Assembly: GCA_963738425.1 (NCBI GenBank)
Contig: CAVTWT010000004.1
Coordinates: 9,875 to 73,874, forward strand
Origin: CADEEN01 sp963738425
GTDB taxonomy: Bacteria > Pseudomonadota > Gammaproteobacteria > Burkholderiales > Burkholderiaceae_C
DNA: 64,000 nucleotides
Reading direction: 5' to 3'
Shown here: in pieces, positions 26,654 through 39,853 of the stretch
How the letters are laid out: every line of letters starts with the position of its first letter
How positions within the stretch are numbered: the first letter of the stretch is position 1
The notes under the pieces: generated by a model
The model's input: only the letters and a program-made list of their open reading frames with translations
Database searches by the model: none
What the model was told of the DNA's origin: nothing
Position numbers and translations under genes: made by a program

Positions 26654-28235
26654 TCATGCGACCTCGATCTCGACCAGCCGCGGCGCATCGGTCGCGGCCA
26701 GCGCGTGCGCGAGCGCCTCGTGCAACTGCTCGGCGCGCTCGACGCGCACGCCTTGCACGCCCTGCCCCGCCGCGAGCGCGACGAAGTCGAGGTCGGGCAG
26801 GTCAGTGCCGGCCACCGGCGCGCCCGGCGCGTAGCCGAACACCGGCGCGAAGTCCTGCAGCGCGGCATAGCGCCGGTTCTTCAGGATCACGAAGGCGATC
26901 GGCAGCTTCAACTGCGCCGCGCTCCACAGCGCCTGGATCGAGTACATCGCCGATCCATCGCCGACGAGCGAGATCACGCGCGCGCCGGGCTTGGCCAGCG
27001 CCACGCCGACGGCGGCGGGCAACCCCCAGCCGAGGCCGCCGCTGTCCATCGTGTAGAAGGTTTCGGGCTGCAGGATCGGCAGGTGCGCCTGCATCACCGG
27101 GCGCGAACTCGGCGCTTCCTCGACCACGATGCTGTCGGGCGCGCGCAGATCGGCCAACGTCTGCAGTGCGAAGGCGACCGACATGCGTTCGCCTTGTTCT
27201 GGCGGCGTGACGCGGGCGATCGGTTCGCGCGGCGCCGGCAGCGGGCGTTGCTTCGGCGCGGGCCGCGCGAGCAGATCCTGCAAGCCGAGCCGGATGCTGC
27301 CGATCACCGACAGCCCCTGCGGCGTCCACGCCGCGGTGGCCGGGTCGTCGATCAGTTGCACCAGCGCCGCGCCCTCTGGCACATGCGGGCCCTGGCCTTC
27401 GACGTGGTACGTGAACGCCGGCGCGCCGAGCGCGAACACCAGGTCGTGGCCGGCGAGCTTGGCCACGATGCGCTCGCGCATCGCCGGCAGGAAGCCGGCG
27501 AACAGGCGATGGTCTTCCGGGAAGCCGCAGCGCCCGCTCATCGGCGCGACGAACACGCGCGCGCGCGTGGCGCTCGGCCAGCGCCACCGCTTCGTGCCAC
27601 GCGCCGTCGCGGTCCACCGCCGAGCCGATGACGAAGGCCGGCCGCGCGCAGGCGTCGAGCGCATCGCCGAGCGCGCCGAGCAGCCCGGGCTCCGGCCGCA
27701 GGTGCTGGCTGACGCGGTGCGGCGCCACCGGCTCGGTGCTCGCGAGCCAGTCGTCGGCCGGGATCGACACCAGCACCGGCCCGCGCGGCGGCGTCATCGC
27801 CACGTGGTACGCCCGCGCGATCGCCAGCGGCACGTCCTCGGCGCGCGCCGGCTCGATGCTCCACTTGACGTACGGCTTGGGCAGCTCGGTGGCCTGCGCC
27901 GAATGCAGGAACGGGTCGAACGGCAGGATCGATCGCGCCTGCTGGCCGGCGGTGACCACCAGCGGCGTGCGGTTCTTGAACGCGGTGAACAGGTTGCCCA
28001 TCGCGTGGCCGACGCCGGCCGCCGAATGCAGGTTGACGAAGGCCGCGTTGCGCGTGGCCTGGGCGTAGCCGTCGGCCATGCCCAGCACGACGGCCTCCTG
28101 CAGGCCGAGCAGGTAGCGGAAGTCGCTCGGGAAATCGAGGAACAGCGGCAGCTCGGTCGAGCCCGGGTTGCCGAAGACGGTGGTCATGCGCTGCTCGCGC
28201 AGCAGCGCGATCACCGCCTCACGCACGCTCGGCAT
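26654..28235 (-). CDS. mdlC: Benzoylformate decarboxylase-like thiamine-diphosphate enzyme (one frameshift)
   Basis: Residues of the type enzyme are kept at identical positions: Ser26 (NPGSTELP), Glu47 (GLQEAVVLG) and His70 (VNLHSAAG); the second active-site His lies in FTYHVEG. The ThDP/Mg motif is GDGSAMYSIQALWSAAQLKLPIAFVILKNRRYAAL. The frame breaks near 27555 (RHARARV to FVAPMSGRCGF) and resumes one base off; repaired length is about 527 residues, as expected. The reaction would be non-oxidative decarboxylation of benzoylformate or a related 2-oxo acid. It is 13 bases from the small Cys-rich gene upstream and 16 from the Bug gene downstream. Confidence 0.82.
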
Positions 28236-28247
28236 CGTGCGCGCGCG

Positions 28248-28391
28248 TCAGCGCTTCTTGGTCGGCGCCGCCGCCGGCTTCTCGCCGTCCTTCTTCGGCG
28301 GCTCGTCGCCGATCACGCTCTTCAGCGGGCAGACAGAAAACGCCGGGCACTTCTTGCAGCCCACGGCAATGGCGATCGGGCACAGCGTCAT
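28248..28391 (-). CDS. 47-residue Cys-rich small protein, function unknown
   Basis: A short gene with AGGAG eight bases before its ATG (complement of 28389-28391). The product has cysteines in CPIAIAVGCKKCPAFSVCPL (residues 4-22), four Cys with C-x8-C-x2-C-x5-C spacing, then a Lys/Pro/Ala-rich tail ending in TKKR. The four Cys in 19 residues could bind zinc or an Fe-S cluster. It stands first in a probable small operon with the ThDP decarboxylase (13 bases) and the Bug protein. I know of no assigned function. Confidence 0.65.
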   Translation of the reverse strand: MTLCPIAIAVGCKKCPAFSVCPLKSVIGDEPPKKDGEKPAAAPTKKR

Positions 28392-28486
28392 GGTGACTCT
28401 CCTGGTAGACAACGGTGAGTTGCCCACAAAGCATAGGGGCGCGGCCCCTGCTGTCGATCACCACAAACCATGAGCACGGCAGCTGC

Positions 28487-29813
28487 TCAGCAGAAGCGAT
28501 TCACCCAGTTCTCCAGGTACTCCTGGCGGCCCGACACGGGTAGCTGATCGACGTTGCGCGTCAGCGCGTGGTCGGCCACGGCGGCGAGGTTGCTCTTGCC
28601 GGCCAGGACCTCGCGCGCCCACGGCTGCTGCTGCCAGCCGGCATAGCGCTCGGCCACGAAGTTCGCCATGCCGCCGTCGGCGATCATCTTCTCGGCGCCG
28701 AGCAGCGCCCGCGCGCAGACGTCGATGCCGCCGATGTGCGAATGGAACATGTCCACCGGATCGAGCGATTGGCGGCGCGCCTTGGCGTCGAAGTTCAAGC
28801 CGCCGTGGGTGAAGCCGCCGCCTTGCAGGATGTAGTACATCGCCAAGGTGGTCTCGGGCCCGTTGTTCGGAAACTGGTCGGTGTCCCAGCCGCACTGCAT
28901 GTCGCCGCGGTTGGCGTCGATCGAGCCGAAGATGCCCAGCGCATTGGCCAGCGCGATCTCGTGCTCGAAGCTGTGGCCGGCGAGCGTGGCGTGGTTGGCC
29001 TCGATGTTGACCTTGACCTCCTTGTCCAGGCCCCACTGCTGCAGCATGCCGAACACCGTGGCGACATCGAAGTCGTACTGGTGCTTGGTCGGCTCGCGCG
29101 GCTTGGGCTCGATCAGCACGAAGCCCGGCAAGCCGATCTTGTGTTTGTACTCGACCACCATTTGCAGGAAGCGGCCGAACTGCTGGCCCTCGTGTTTCAT
29201 GTCGGTGTTGAGCAGCGTCTCGTAGCCCTCGCGGCCGCCCCACAGAACGTAGTTGATGCCGCCGAGCGCTTTCGTCGCGTTCATCGCTTCACGCACCTGC
29301 AAGGCGGCCAGCGCGAAGATTTCCGGGATCGGGGTTGGTCGCCGCGCCGCTCATGAAGCGGCGGTGGCTGAAGGCGTTGGCCGTGCCCCACAAGAGCTTG
29401 ATGCCGGTGTCGGCCTGCTTGCGGCCGAGCACCTCGACCATCGCCTTCAGGTTGTCCACGCTCTCGCGCGGCGTCGCGCCTTCGGGCGCGACATCGCGGT
29501 CATGGAAGCTGTAGTACGGCAGGCCGAGTTTGCTCATGAACGAAAACGCGGCGTCGGCCTTGGCGCGCGCACCGGCCATCGGGTCGGTCGCGCCGAGCTT
29601 CTGCCACGGGCGCTGCAGCGTGCCGTCGTAGCCGAAGGGATCAAAACCGTTCCAGCAGAAGTTGTGCCAGTAGCACACCGCCATGCGCAGCTGGTCCTTC
29701 ATCGGCTTGCCGAGCACGATGCGATCGGGCTGGTACCAGCGGTAGGCCAGCGGGTTCTTCGTCTCGGGCCCTTCGTACTTGATGGGGGCGATGTCTTGGA
29801 AGTAGTCGCTCAT
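28487..29813 (-). CDS. xylA: Xylose isomerase (one frameshift)
   Basis: Converts D-xylose to D-xylulose with two divalent metals. The N-terminal part (PLAYRWYQPDRIVLGKPM, YWHNFCWNGFDPFG, YSFHDRDVAPEG with catalytic His and Asp) is in one frame to about 29327; then NPDP jumps to EIFALAALQVREAMNATKALGGINYVLWGGREG. The cause is GGG for GG at 29325-29327. Metal ligands appear in IEPKPREPTKHQYDFD, NIEANHATLAGH and DANRGDMQCGWDTDQFP. Repaired, it is about 441 residues of class II. It starts inside the xylB stop (ATGA), so xylB and xylA are co-translated. Confidence 0.9.
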
Positions 29814-31318
29814 GGCTGAATTCCTTTGGCGGAGAAAGTGAACACCGGGCGCAAGGCCTGGTAAGCGGATCGGTAGGTCGCCAGGCGTTGTTCGAGGGCG
29901 ACCGAGGGATGGGGTTCGAGGCGGTGCAGCGTTGTCGGTGCGCGGCAGATCTCGGCGATGCGCGCAGCGCTGATCTCGCCATCTCCTTGCAAATTCGCGA
30001 GTGCGGCCAGACGCGCCGCGCCAAGCGCGCCGCCGACGCTGCTGGCCTCGCCGATCAGCACGCGCACCTGCAGCACGTCGGCCAGCAGTTGAGCCCACAA
30101 GGTGCTGCGCGAGCCGCCGCCGACGAGCTGCACCTCGTCGATGCGCGAGCCTGCGCGGCGCATCGCATCGAGGCCATCGCGCAGACCGAAACTCACGCCT
30201 TCGATCACGCTCCACGCCAGGTGCGGCGCTTCGTGCAAATGGCGCAGGCCGAGGAAGACGCCGCTGGCGGTTGCATCGTTGTGCGGCGTGCGTTCGCCGG
30301 ACAAGTAGGGCAGAAAGAGCGGCGCGGCGTTGCGCTCGGTGGCACTCAGTGTGGCCGCTTTAGCCAGCAGCTCGCCTTCGTTGGCCTGACCCGTGGCGCG
30401 CGTGATCCAGGTGAGCGCACTGGCCGCCGACAGCATCACCGCCATCTGGTGCCACACGCCCGGCAAGGCGTGGCAGAAGGCGTGCACCGCGTCGCCGACG
30501 TTGGGGCGGTGCTGGTCGGTCACCGAGAACAGCACGCCGCTGGTGCCGAGCGAGACAAAGCTGTCGCCGGCTTTCACGGCGCCGATGCCGATGGCGCTGG
30601 CCGCGTTGTCGCCGGCGCCGCCGACGACCGGGATGCCTGCCGTCAAGCCCAACGTCCGCGCCGCATCGGCCGTGAGCTGGTCACTGATCTCGGGGCCTTC
30701 GATCAGCGAAGGCATGTGCGCGCGTGTCAGGCCGGTGGCCGCAAGCAATTCATCGGACCAGTCGCGTTTGGCCACGTCGAGCCACAGCGTGCCGGCGGCG
30801 TCGGACATCTCGGAAACCTTCGTGCCCGTCAACTGCAAGCGCAACCAGTCTTTGGGCAGCAGCACCGTGGCGACACGATCGAAGACCGCGCGCTCGTGCT
30901 CGCGCACCCACAACAACTTCGGCGCGGTGAAGCCTGGCATCGCCAGGTTGCCGGCGATGTCGTGCAGCGATGGGCAGTCGCGCGTCAGCGCTTCGCATTG
31001 CGCGGCACTGCGCGTGTCGTTCCACAGCATGCAGGGCCGCAACACGTGGTCGGCGGCGTCGAGCAGCGTTGCGCCGTGCATCTGGCCCGACAGGCCGACT
31101 GCGCGCACGGCAGCGAGCGCTTGCGGTGCGCTGACCTTCAGTTGCGCGCACGCAGCGATCGTGGCCCGCCACCAGTCCATCGGCTCCTGCTCGGCCCAGC
31201 CGGGATGCGGCTGTCGCCACGCCAGCGGCGCATGTGCGGTGGCGAGCACGGTGCCGTCGGCGCCCATCACCAGCGCCTTCAGCTCCGACGTGCCGAGGTC
31301 CAGGCCGAGCGTGTTCAT
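29810..31318 (-). CDS. xylB: Xylulokinase
   Basis: A 502-residue FGGY-family kinase. The first ATP-grasp motif LGLDLGTSELKALV, the substrate segment GLSGQMHG, the CMLWNDTRSAAQC and the second phosphate motif GGAGDNAASAIG, plus LVGGGSRSTLWAQLLADVL near the end, are all typical of XylB. It phosphorylates D-xylulose to xylulose 5-phosphate for the pentose phosphate pathway. The gene precedes xylA with a four-base overlap. The ABC transporter for xylose is about 10 kb away on the same strand (41.5-44.7 kb). No regulator (xylR) is seen next to it. Confidence 0.9.
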   Translation of the reverse strand: MNTLGLDLGTSELKALVMGADGTVLATAHAPLAWRQPHPGWAEQEPMDWWRATIAACAQLKVSAPQALAAVRAVGLSGQMHGATLLDAADHVLRPCMLWNDTRSAAQCEALTRDCPSLHDIAGNLAMPGFTAPKLLWVREHERAVFDRVATVLLPKDWLRLQLTGTKVSEMSDAAGTLWLDVAKRDWSDELLAATGLTRAHMPSLIEGPEISDQLTADAARTLGLTAGIPVVGGAGDNAASAIGIGAVKAGDSFVSLGTSGVLFSVTDQHRPNVGDAVHAFCHALPGVWHQMAVMLSAASALTWITRATGQANEGELLAKAATLSATERNAAPLFLPYLSGERTPHNDATASGVFLGLRHLHEAPHLAWSVIEGVSFGLRDGLDAMRRAGSRIDEVQLVGGGSRSTLWAQLLADVLQVRVLIGEASSVGGALGAARLAALANLQGDGEISAARIAEICRAPTTLHRLEPHPSVALEQRLATYRSAYQALRPVFTFSAKGIQP

Positions 31319-31398
31319 GTCGTTGCGCAGTGAGGCGATTGCCGCGTGATGGGTGCGTGATCGGCTAGCGTACCAGCGCCTGCCTTGCGTGGCCGTAC

Positions 31399-32629
31399 TC
31401 AGTCGTTCCCCGCCGTCAACCGCTTGCGCGCAGCCAGCTCCGGAAACAGCTTCACCCACAGGCCGACCACGGCCAGCGTGCCCACCCCGCCCAGCACCAC
31501 CGAGCCGACCGCGCCGAACCAGGCGGCGGTCACGCCCGATTCGAACTCGCCGAGCTGGTTGCTGGCGCCGATGAAGATCGAGTTGACGGCCGAGACGCGG
31601 CCGCGCATGTCGTCCGGCGTGTCGAGCTGCACGAGCGACTGGCGGATGACCACGCTGACCATGTCGGCGGCGCCGGACACCAGCAGGGCCGCGAACGAAA
31701 GCCAGAGCGTGGTCGACAGGCCGAAGACGATCATCGACACGCCGTACAGCGCCACCGCGGCGAACATCGTCGCACCCGCGCGCTGCACGATCGGCCAGCG
31801 TGAGAGCGCGATCGACATCGCCAGCGCGCCGACCGCGGGTGCGCTGCGCAGCAGCCCGACGCCGATGGGTCCGGTGTGCAGGATGTCGCGCGCAAAGATC
31901 GGCAGCAGCGCGGTCGCGCCACCGAGCAGCACCGCGAACAGGTCGAGCGATACGGCACCGAGCACGGTCTTGCGCTGCCAGATGTAGCGGAAGCCGGCGA
32001 AGACTGTCGCCAGCGTGGCCGGCTCGCGATCACCGCGCCGCGCCGGCACGCGCAGCGTCAGCAGCAGCGCGCTGCCCGACCAACGACAGCGTCGCGCTGG
32101 CTGCATAGACGGCGCTGGCGCCCAACGCGTAGATCAAGCCGCCCAGGGCCGGGCCGACGATGATGGCGCTCTGCATGCCGGCGGCGCTGAAGGCCAGCGC
32201 GCGCGGCAGCACGTCGTTCGGCACGAGTTGCGGCGCCAGTGCCTGCTGCGCCGGCATCTGGAACGCACGCACCGCACCGAGCACGAGCGACAGGCCCAGG
32301 ATCGCCTCGCGGCCGACCCAGCCGCCTTGCGTGGCGGCCAACAGCACGAGCGCGATCAGCGACTGCGACGCTACGCACAGGGCCAGGATCACGTGGCGCG
32401 AGTGCCGATCGATCAGGTGCCCGGCCGGCAGCGCCAGCAACAGGGCCGGCACGAACTGCGCCAGGCCGACCCAGCCCAGGTCGAGCGCGCTGCCGGTCAG
32501 GTCGTACATGTGCCAGCCGAGCGCCACCAGCATCATCTGCTGCGCCATCGTGCTGACCACGCGCGCCGACCAGAAGCGCAGGAACGAGGGGTACGGTGCG
32601 AGTGCGGCCGGGATCAAGTCAGACAGCAT
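31399..32629 (-). CDS. MFS transporter, enterobactin-exporter-like (one frameshift)
   Basis: The first half (FLRFWSARVVSTMAQQMMLVALGWHMYDLTG, motif GHLIDRHSRHVILAL) carries five to six membrane segments, then after LVGQ near 32080 the frame changes and the rest follows from LTLRVPARRG to QRKTVLGAVSLDLFAVLLGGATALLPIFARDIL and six further segments. Repaired length is about 410 residues, typical of EntS/MFS_3 exporters. The substrate is unknown. Its start overlaps the end of the Gfo/Idh gene by 11 bases, suggesting co-expression with that oxidoreductase. Confidence 0.75.
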
Positions 32630-33581
32630 TGGCGAAGGCCGCGTCCATCATCGCCTGGGTGCCGCGGGAGAACTCCAACGGGCACGGGTAGGCCATACCT
32701 TCGCGCACCGAGCGATTGAAGGCTGCGGCCTGCAACTCGTAGTGGTTCACGGCCGGCCAGCGTTCGATGGTGGTCTCCATGCCGCGGTGCAGTTCGAGCC
32801 GCGCCTCGCCGAACACGCGTGCGTTGAACGGCACCGGCAAGCGCAGCACGCCGGCCTCGCCGTGGAAGGTCATCTCCTGGCGCGGGTGCATGCGGATCGA
32901 CGTGAAGGTGGCGTAGTCGGCCTCGCCGAACTTCGCCGAGATCGCCGCGTAGACATCGACGCCGTTCTCCCACTGGATGCGGGCCTGCACGCTGCGTCGG
33001 CTCGAGGCCCGTGGCAAAGCGCGCGCCGCCCATGACATAGACGCCGATGTCGCGCAGCCCGCCGCCGCCCATGTCGGCCTGGTTGCGGATGTTGTCCGCG
33101 TCGCGGTTGTTGAACGAGAACATGCCGTCGATGCGCCACAGCCGGCCGATGGCGCCGTCGGCCAGCAGCTGGCGCGCGCGCTGCCATTGCGGGTGGTGCA
33201 CGATCATGAAGGCCTCGGCCGCCAGCACGCCCGCGGCGTCGCGCGCGGCGATCAGGGCGTCGAAGTCGCCGGCCTGCATCGTCATCGGCTTCTCGCACAG
33301 CACGTGCTTGCCGGCGCGCATCGCCTTGAGGCTCCACTCCACATGCAGCCGGTTCGGCAGCGGGATGTAGATCGGCGTCGATCTGCGGGGTCGGCGAGCA
33401 GCGCGTCGTAGCTGTCGTGCACGCGCAGGCCGGGGGCGAAGGCGCGGAACGGCTCGGCCTTTGCCGGGTCCGAGGTGGCCAATGCGGCGATGTGGCCGCC
33501 TGGCGCCAGCGTCAACGCCGGGCCCATGTGCTCACGCGCGAACTTCGCGGCTCCCAGAATGCCCCAGCGCACGTCCGACAT
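32619..33581 (-). CDS. Gfo/Idh/MocA-family oxidoreductase (two frameshifts)
   Basis: Begins VRWGILGAAKFAREHMGPAL (NAD-binding GxGxxA variant) in one frame; near 33370 it moves to NRLHVEWSLKAMRAGKHVLCEKPM, with the EKP signature Lys, and on to GGGGLRDIGVYVMGGARFATGLEP; near 33000 it shifts again to VQARIQWENGVDVYAAISAKF and ends at 32619. Repaired length is about 320 residues. The family oxidises or reduces sugars, inositols and similar polyols with NAD(P). D-xylose dehydrogenase and D-apiose dehydrogenase belong here, so it is a candidate for the missing sugar-oxidising step, but nothing in the sequence proves that. Confidence 0.78.
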
Positions 33582-33655
33582 GGTTCCGAGCCTCCACGAA
33601 TGCCTGGCGGGCAGCATACCCCGCTGCCCGCGGCCCCCGGTTCGCGCAGGACAAG

Positions 33656-34877
33656 TCAGCGGCGGTCGTCCAGCCGCCGGGCGACGACGCGCGCCACCTC
33701 GGCGCCGAGCTTTTCGCCGGCCAAGGCCGCGAAGCGGAAGTGCATGCCGCCGACGACGCGCGCGTCACGCACCTCCTCGACCAGCGCGTCTACCGTCGGC
33801 CACTCGTGCGTGGTGTTGGTCACCGTGCTGTCGAAGGCGAAGGCGACGTTGCGCGTGCCGTAGAAGCCGGCCACGTTCTCGGCCACCGCCGCCATCGCGC
33901 AGCCGTGCGCGGCCGGGTACTCCGGATGGTTGGGCGTGGGCACGCGCGGCTTCCATGCCGAATCGATGTCCGCGATCGCGCTCATCGGGCGCCAGCGGTA
34001 GTGGTGGTACTTGGCGTCGAAGCAGGCCACGATCACGTCGGCCTGCGTGACCCACAGCAAGGCCATCAGGCGCGCGTTGCCGGCCAGCGTCGGCTGGCTG
34101 CGTGCGAAGCGGTTCAGGTTGCGCGTCGTGAACAGCGGCGGCGGCATGGTGTGAAAGCGCGCGTTCTCGTCCTCGCGCGGGCTGACGGCCGTGCCCTGGC
34201 CGCCGCGCGCGCGCACCTCGGCCAGGTCGGCGGCCCAGGTGGCGCTGTCCAGCGCGGGCGGCGGCGCGCTGCGGAACTGGGCCGCGCTATCGAGCGCGAA
34301 CGGCCGCACCTTGGGCATCGTCTGGTTGATCGGATCGACGCCGCGGAAGGCGCCCGGCAGGGTGCCGGGTGCCGCCGGCTGGACCGTGGCCCAGCGCCCG
34401 TCGTCGGCGCGCTGCGCGAGCACGCGCGCGGCCTGCTCGGCGCCGATGCGCAGGCCCTCGTTCTTGTCGCCACCGGCGGGCAGCGCCGCGAGGGCCGTGT
34501 CGTAGGCGGCCTGGTACGACGCCGAGCGCTGCGGGAACAAGCGTCTTCAGCACCGTGTAGCCGGCGGCGTGGGCCGCGGCTTCGTGCGAAGTCGGCGGCG
34601 CTGCGCCCAACGCGCGGTGGATCGCCAGGTGCAGCGTGGCCATGTCGAGGGTGTAGATCGGCCGCCGCTCCTCGGGTGTGCCCGCCGGCGCGGGCGGCTG
34701 GTTGATGGTCGCAGCGGCGCGCTCGCCCCACAGCGAGACCGCGTTGGGGCCGTGGTCCGCGATGCGCACCGGGGCTCGCTCCGTCGTGTTGACGCAAGCC
34801 GCCAGGGCCGTCGCGGCCAGACCGCCGAACAGCCAGGCGCGCAGTCGCCGAAGGGTGACAAAGGGCCGACGATTCAT
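33656..34877 (-). CDS. Vanadium-haloperoxidase/PAP2-superfamily exported protein (one frameshift)
   Basis: Starts MNRRPFVTLRRLRAWLFGGLAATALAACVN, a signal with a lipobox-like LAAC, then VSLWGERAAATINQPP. Near 34541 YTVLKTL continues in the next frame as FPQRSASYQAAYDTALAAL. The acid phosphatase/haloperoxidase elements are visible: KYHHYRWRPMSAI (Lys and Arg), EYPAAHGCAMAAVAE (the PSGH-type loop as PAAHG) and GGMHFRFAALAGEKLG (His and Arg). Such proteins bind vanadate or act as phosphatases. Length is about 405 residues. It is divergent from the ECF sigma gene, and a second family member lies at 38.5 kb. Confidence 0.75.
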
Positions 34878-35006
34878 CTCGCTCTCCTTGGAACGGGCGG
34901 CCGCGACATGCGGCACCTCGTATCTGGCAAAGCGCAACCGCGCGCCGAAAGGCGACAACGGGAGGACGGTTGCCGCGAGCGCTTGCGCACGACCTCGTGC
35001 CGCGCG

Positions 35007-35567
35007 ATGCTTGCTTTCATGGCGACGATCGAACAATTGATGGCGGCCACGCAGGAAGGCGACGAGAGCGCACGCTCGGCCTTGTTTGCCGCGCTGTACG
35101 GCGAGCTGCACCGTCTGGCGCGGCGCGAGGTGCGCCTGAGCGGCCTGTCGACACTCGGCGCGACGACGCTGCTGCACGAGGCCTACCTCAGCCTGGCCGG
35201 TGCCGACGGTGCGGCCTTCCCCGACAAGGCCCGCTTCATGGCCTACGCGGCGCGGGCCATGCGCAGCCTGGTGATCGACCACGTGCGGCGCCGCCAGGCC
35301 GACAAGCGCGGTGGCCACTTGCACTTCACCGAGCTCGACACCAGCATCGCCGAGCAGGCCGCCGACGCAGCGCCGCTCGTGGCCATCAGCGACGCGCTCG
35401 ATGCGCTGGCGCAGGTCGAGCCGCTGCTGGCCGAGCTGGTGGACCTCAAATTCTTCTGCGGCCTGACCTTCGTCGAGATCGCGGCGCTGCGCAGCGTCTC
35501 GGAGCGCACGGTGCAGCGTGATTGGGAGAAGGCGCGGCTGTGGCTGCAGCACACGATCCCGAACTGA
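35007..35567 (+). CDS. ECF-type sigma factor (TIGR02999-like)
   Basis: A sigma factor of about 186 residues; ATG 35019 (MATIEQLMAATQEGDE) is an alternative start four codons later. Region 2 is LARREVRLSGLSTLGATTLLHEAYLSL...AYAARAMRSLVIDHVRRRQADKRGG and region 4 is LVDLKFFCGLTFVEIAALRSVSERTVQRDWEKARLWL. These ECF factors are commonly paired with Ser/Thr kinases, as here, where the kinase starts about 220 bases downstream. There is no anti-sigma gene next to it, so control by phosphorylation is a reasonable inference. It is divergent from the first haloperoxidase-type gene. Confidence 0.85.
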   Translation: MLAFMATIEQLMAATQEGDESARSALFAALYGELHRLARREVRLSGLSTLGATTLLHEAYLSLAGADGAAFPDKARFMAYAARAMRSLVIDHVRRRQADKRGGHLHFTELDTSIAEQAADAAPLVAISDALDALAQVEPLLAELVDLKFFCGLTFVEIAALRSVSERTVQRDWEKARLWLQHTIPN

Positions 35568-35663
35568 GCGTGTGGAGCCGATGTCGGGTTTCGCTGCGCG
35601 TTCGCGTTGTTCCCAGTTGCCAGGCGCTGCAATCAGCAGCTGCCGGCGCAACCGGAGCCTGCC

Positions 35664-35774
35664 ATGTTCGTCATCGCCATCGCCTTTCTCACCGCCACCA
35701 TCGGCCTGCTGATCGCCCCTTTGCTCGAAACGCTGCGGCGCAAGTTCGGCCGCCACCTCGGGGGCCGTGCCTGA
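35664..35774 (+). CDS. Putative 36-residue single-membrane-helix peptide
   Basis: ATG 35664 opens a 37-codon frame: FVIAIAFLTATIGLLIAPLL is a membrane helix, followed by a positively charged tail ETLRRKFGRHLGGRA. Upstream GGAG lies at about 35654-35657. It fills the gap between the ECF sigma and kinase genes and overlaps the possible GTG start of the kinase. Small membrane peptides are common in such spaces, but chance cannot be excluded. Confidence 0.35.
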   Translation: MFVIAIAFLTATIGLLIAPLLETLRRKFGRHLGGRA

Positions 35775-35790
35775 ACCACAGGCCGCGCCC

Positions 35791-38556
<2,766 letters not shown>

Positions 38557-39853
38557 CCACCGCGCTGCGGAAATGGATGCCGGCGTACAGCCGCGACAGC
38601 GCGGCCTCCTCCGCGGCCGCGCCGAAGCTCGGGAACGTGCGCGGGCCCCAGCCCCGGTCGTTGTGCGCGTTGTCGGTGAACGCGGTCTGCGCGCCGAACA
38701 GCTTGCGACAGCACCGCCGCAGCCGCCGCCGACTGCACCGAGTGGCCCGACGGGTACTCGGGGAACGGCGGCGTGTTCATCAGCTGCGGCGTCCAGTTGC
38801 TGTCGATGAACAACTGCACGTAGGTCACCGGGCGCAGCAGGTTGATCTGGTACTTGCTGCGCCAGGTGGCGATGAAGGCGTCGTTCATCGCCAGCGTCAG
38901 GCGCGCATAGGCCTCGGCGGCGTCGGCCAGCGTGGCCTTGCGCGCCTTGAGCACATCGCCGGCGATGTGCACCCAGTGCCCCGCCGGCGTCGGCGTCTTG
39001 CCCGGGTCGTCGGCCCAGTACAGCGCGTACTGGCGCTGCGCCTGCGTGGCCGCGTTGGCGATGCGCCAGACCTCCTCGGCTTCCTTGTAGAAGGGCGAGC
39101 CGTTCGCTTCGGAGTACGGCGGCGGCGCGGGGGCGGGGCAGGCGTCGGTGGACCCCTTGCTCACGTTGAGCACGAACGGGCGGTTCTCGCCCCACCACGG
39201 CAGCAGCGCCGGCGCAAAGTTCGGCGGCGTGGCGCTCCACTGCCCGGCTCCGCTCGGCGGCACGTAGTTGGCCTGCGAGCGGCGCAGCGGCCCCCACGCT
39301 TCGTGGCCGCCGTCGGTGCGCGCCCAGGTCATCAGCGCCATCGCCATCAGCTTGCCGAAGCTCTCGGAGCGCTGCTTGATCTCGGCCGTGACGGTGGCGG
39401 CATCGAACTCCTGCGCGTACTTCAACGGCAGGTTGCGCTCCAGCAGGTCGATGCGCGTCTTGTTCTCCGCGCTCGCGGTCGGGAACATCATGCGCGTCAT
39501 CGCTGCCAGTGCGGCGTTGGCGACGGTCGGCCAGTGCAGCGCCTCGTCGGGCTGCGCCCAGGGCAGCGAATCGAGCTCGTTGAGTTGTCCCGCGAGGCTG
39601 CGGTGCATCGGCATGCCCGGCACCACGGACTCGTACAGCGCCATGCCGAGGTAGCCGAGCGCACGCGCGGCCACCGGCGGGCTGAAGCCGGGCGTCTGCT
39701 GGATGAGCAGCAGATCGAGCTGGAACCACTCGATCGGCGACGTTGGCGCTGTACTGCGAGGCGTCGGGCGTGGGCTGTGCGCGCTGCGGCGATCGACTGG
39801 CAAGGCAGCGACGCAACACGCAGCGCACGAGCAGCAGGCGCTTGTCATCGACA

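Noticed and set aside
25276..27210. Plus-strand frame of over 600 codons opposite the Bug and decarboxylase genes
   Set aside because: Arg/His-rich antisense text with no motifs; the minus-strand genes have signal peptides and catalytic residues in place.
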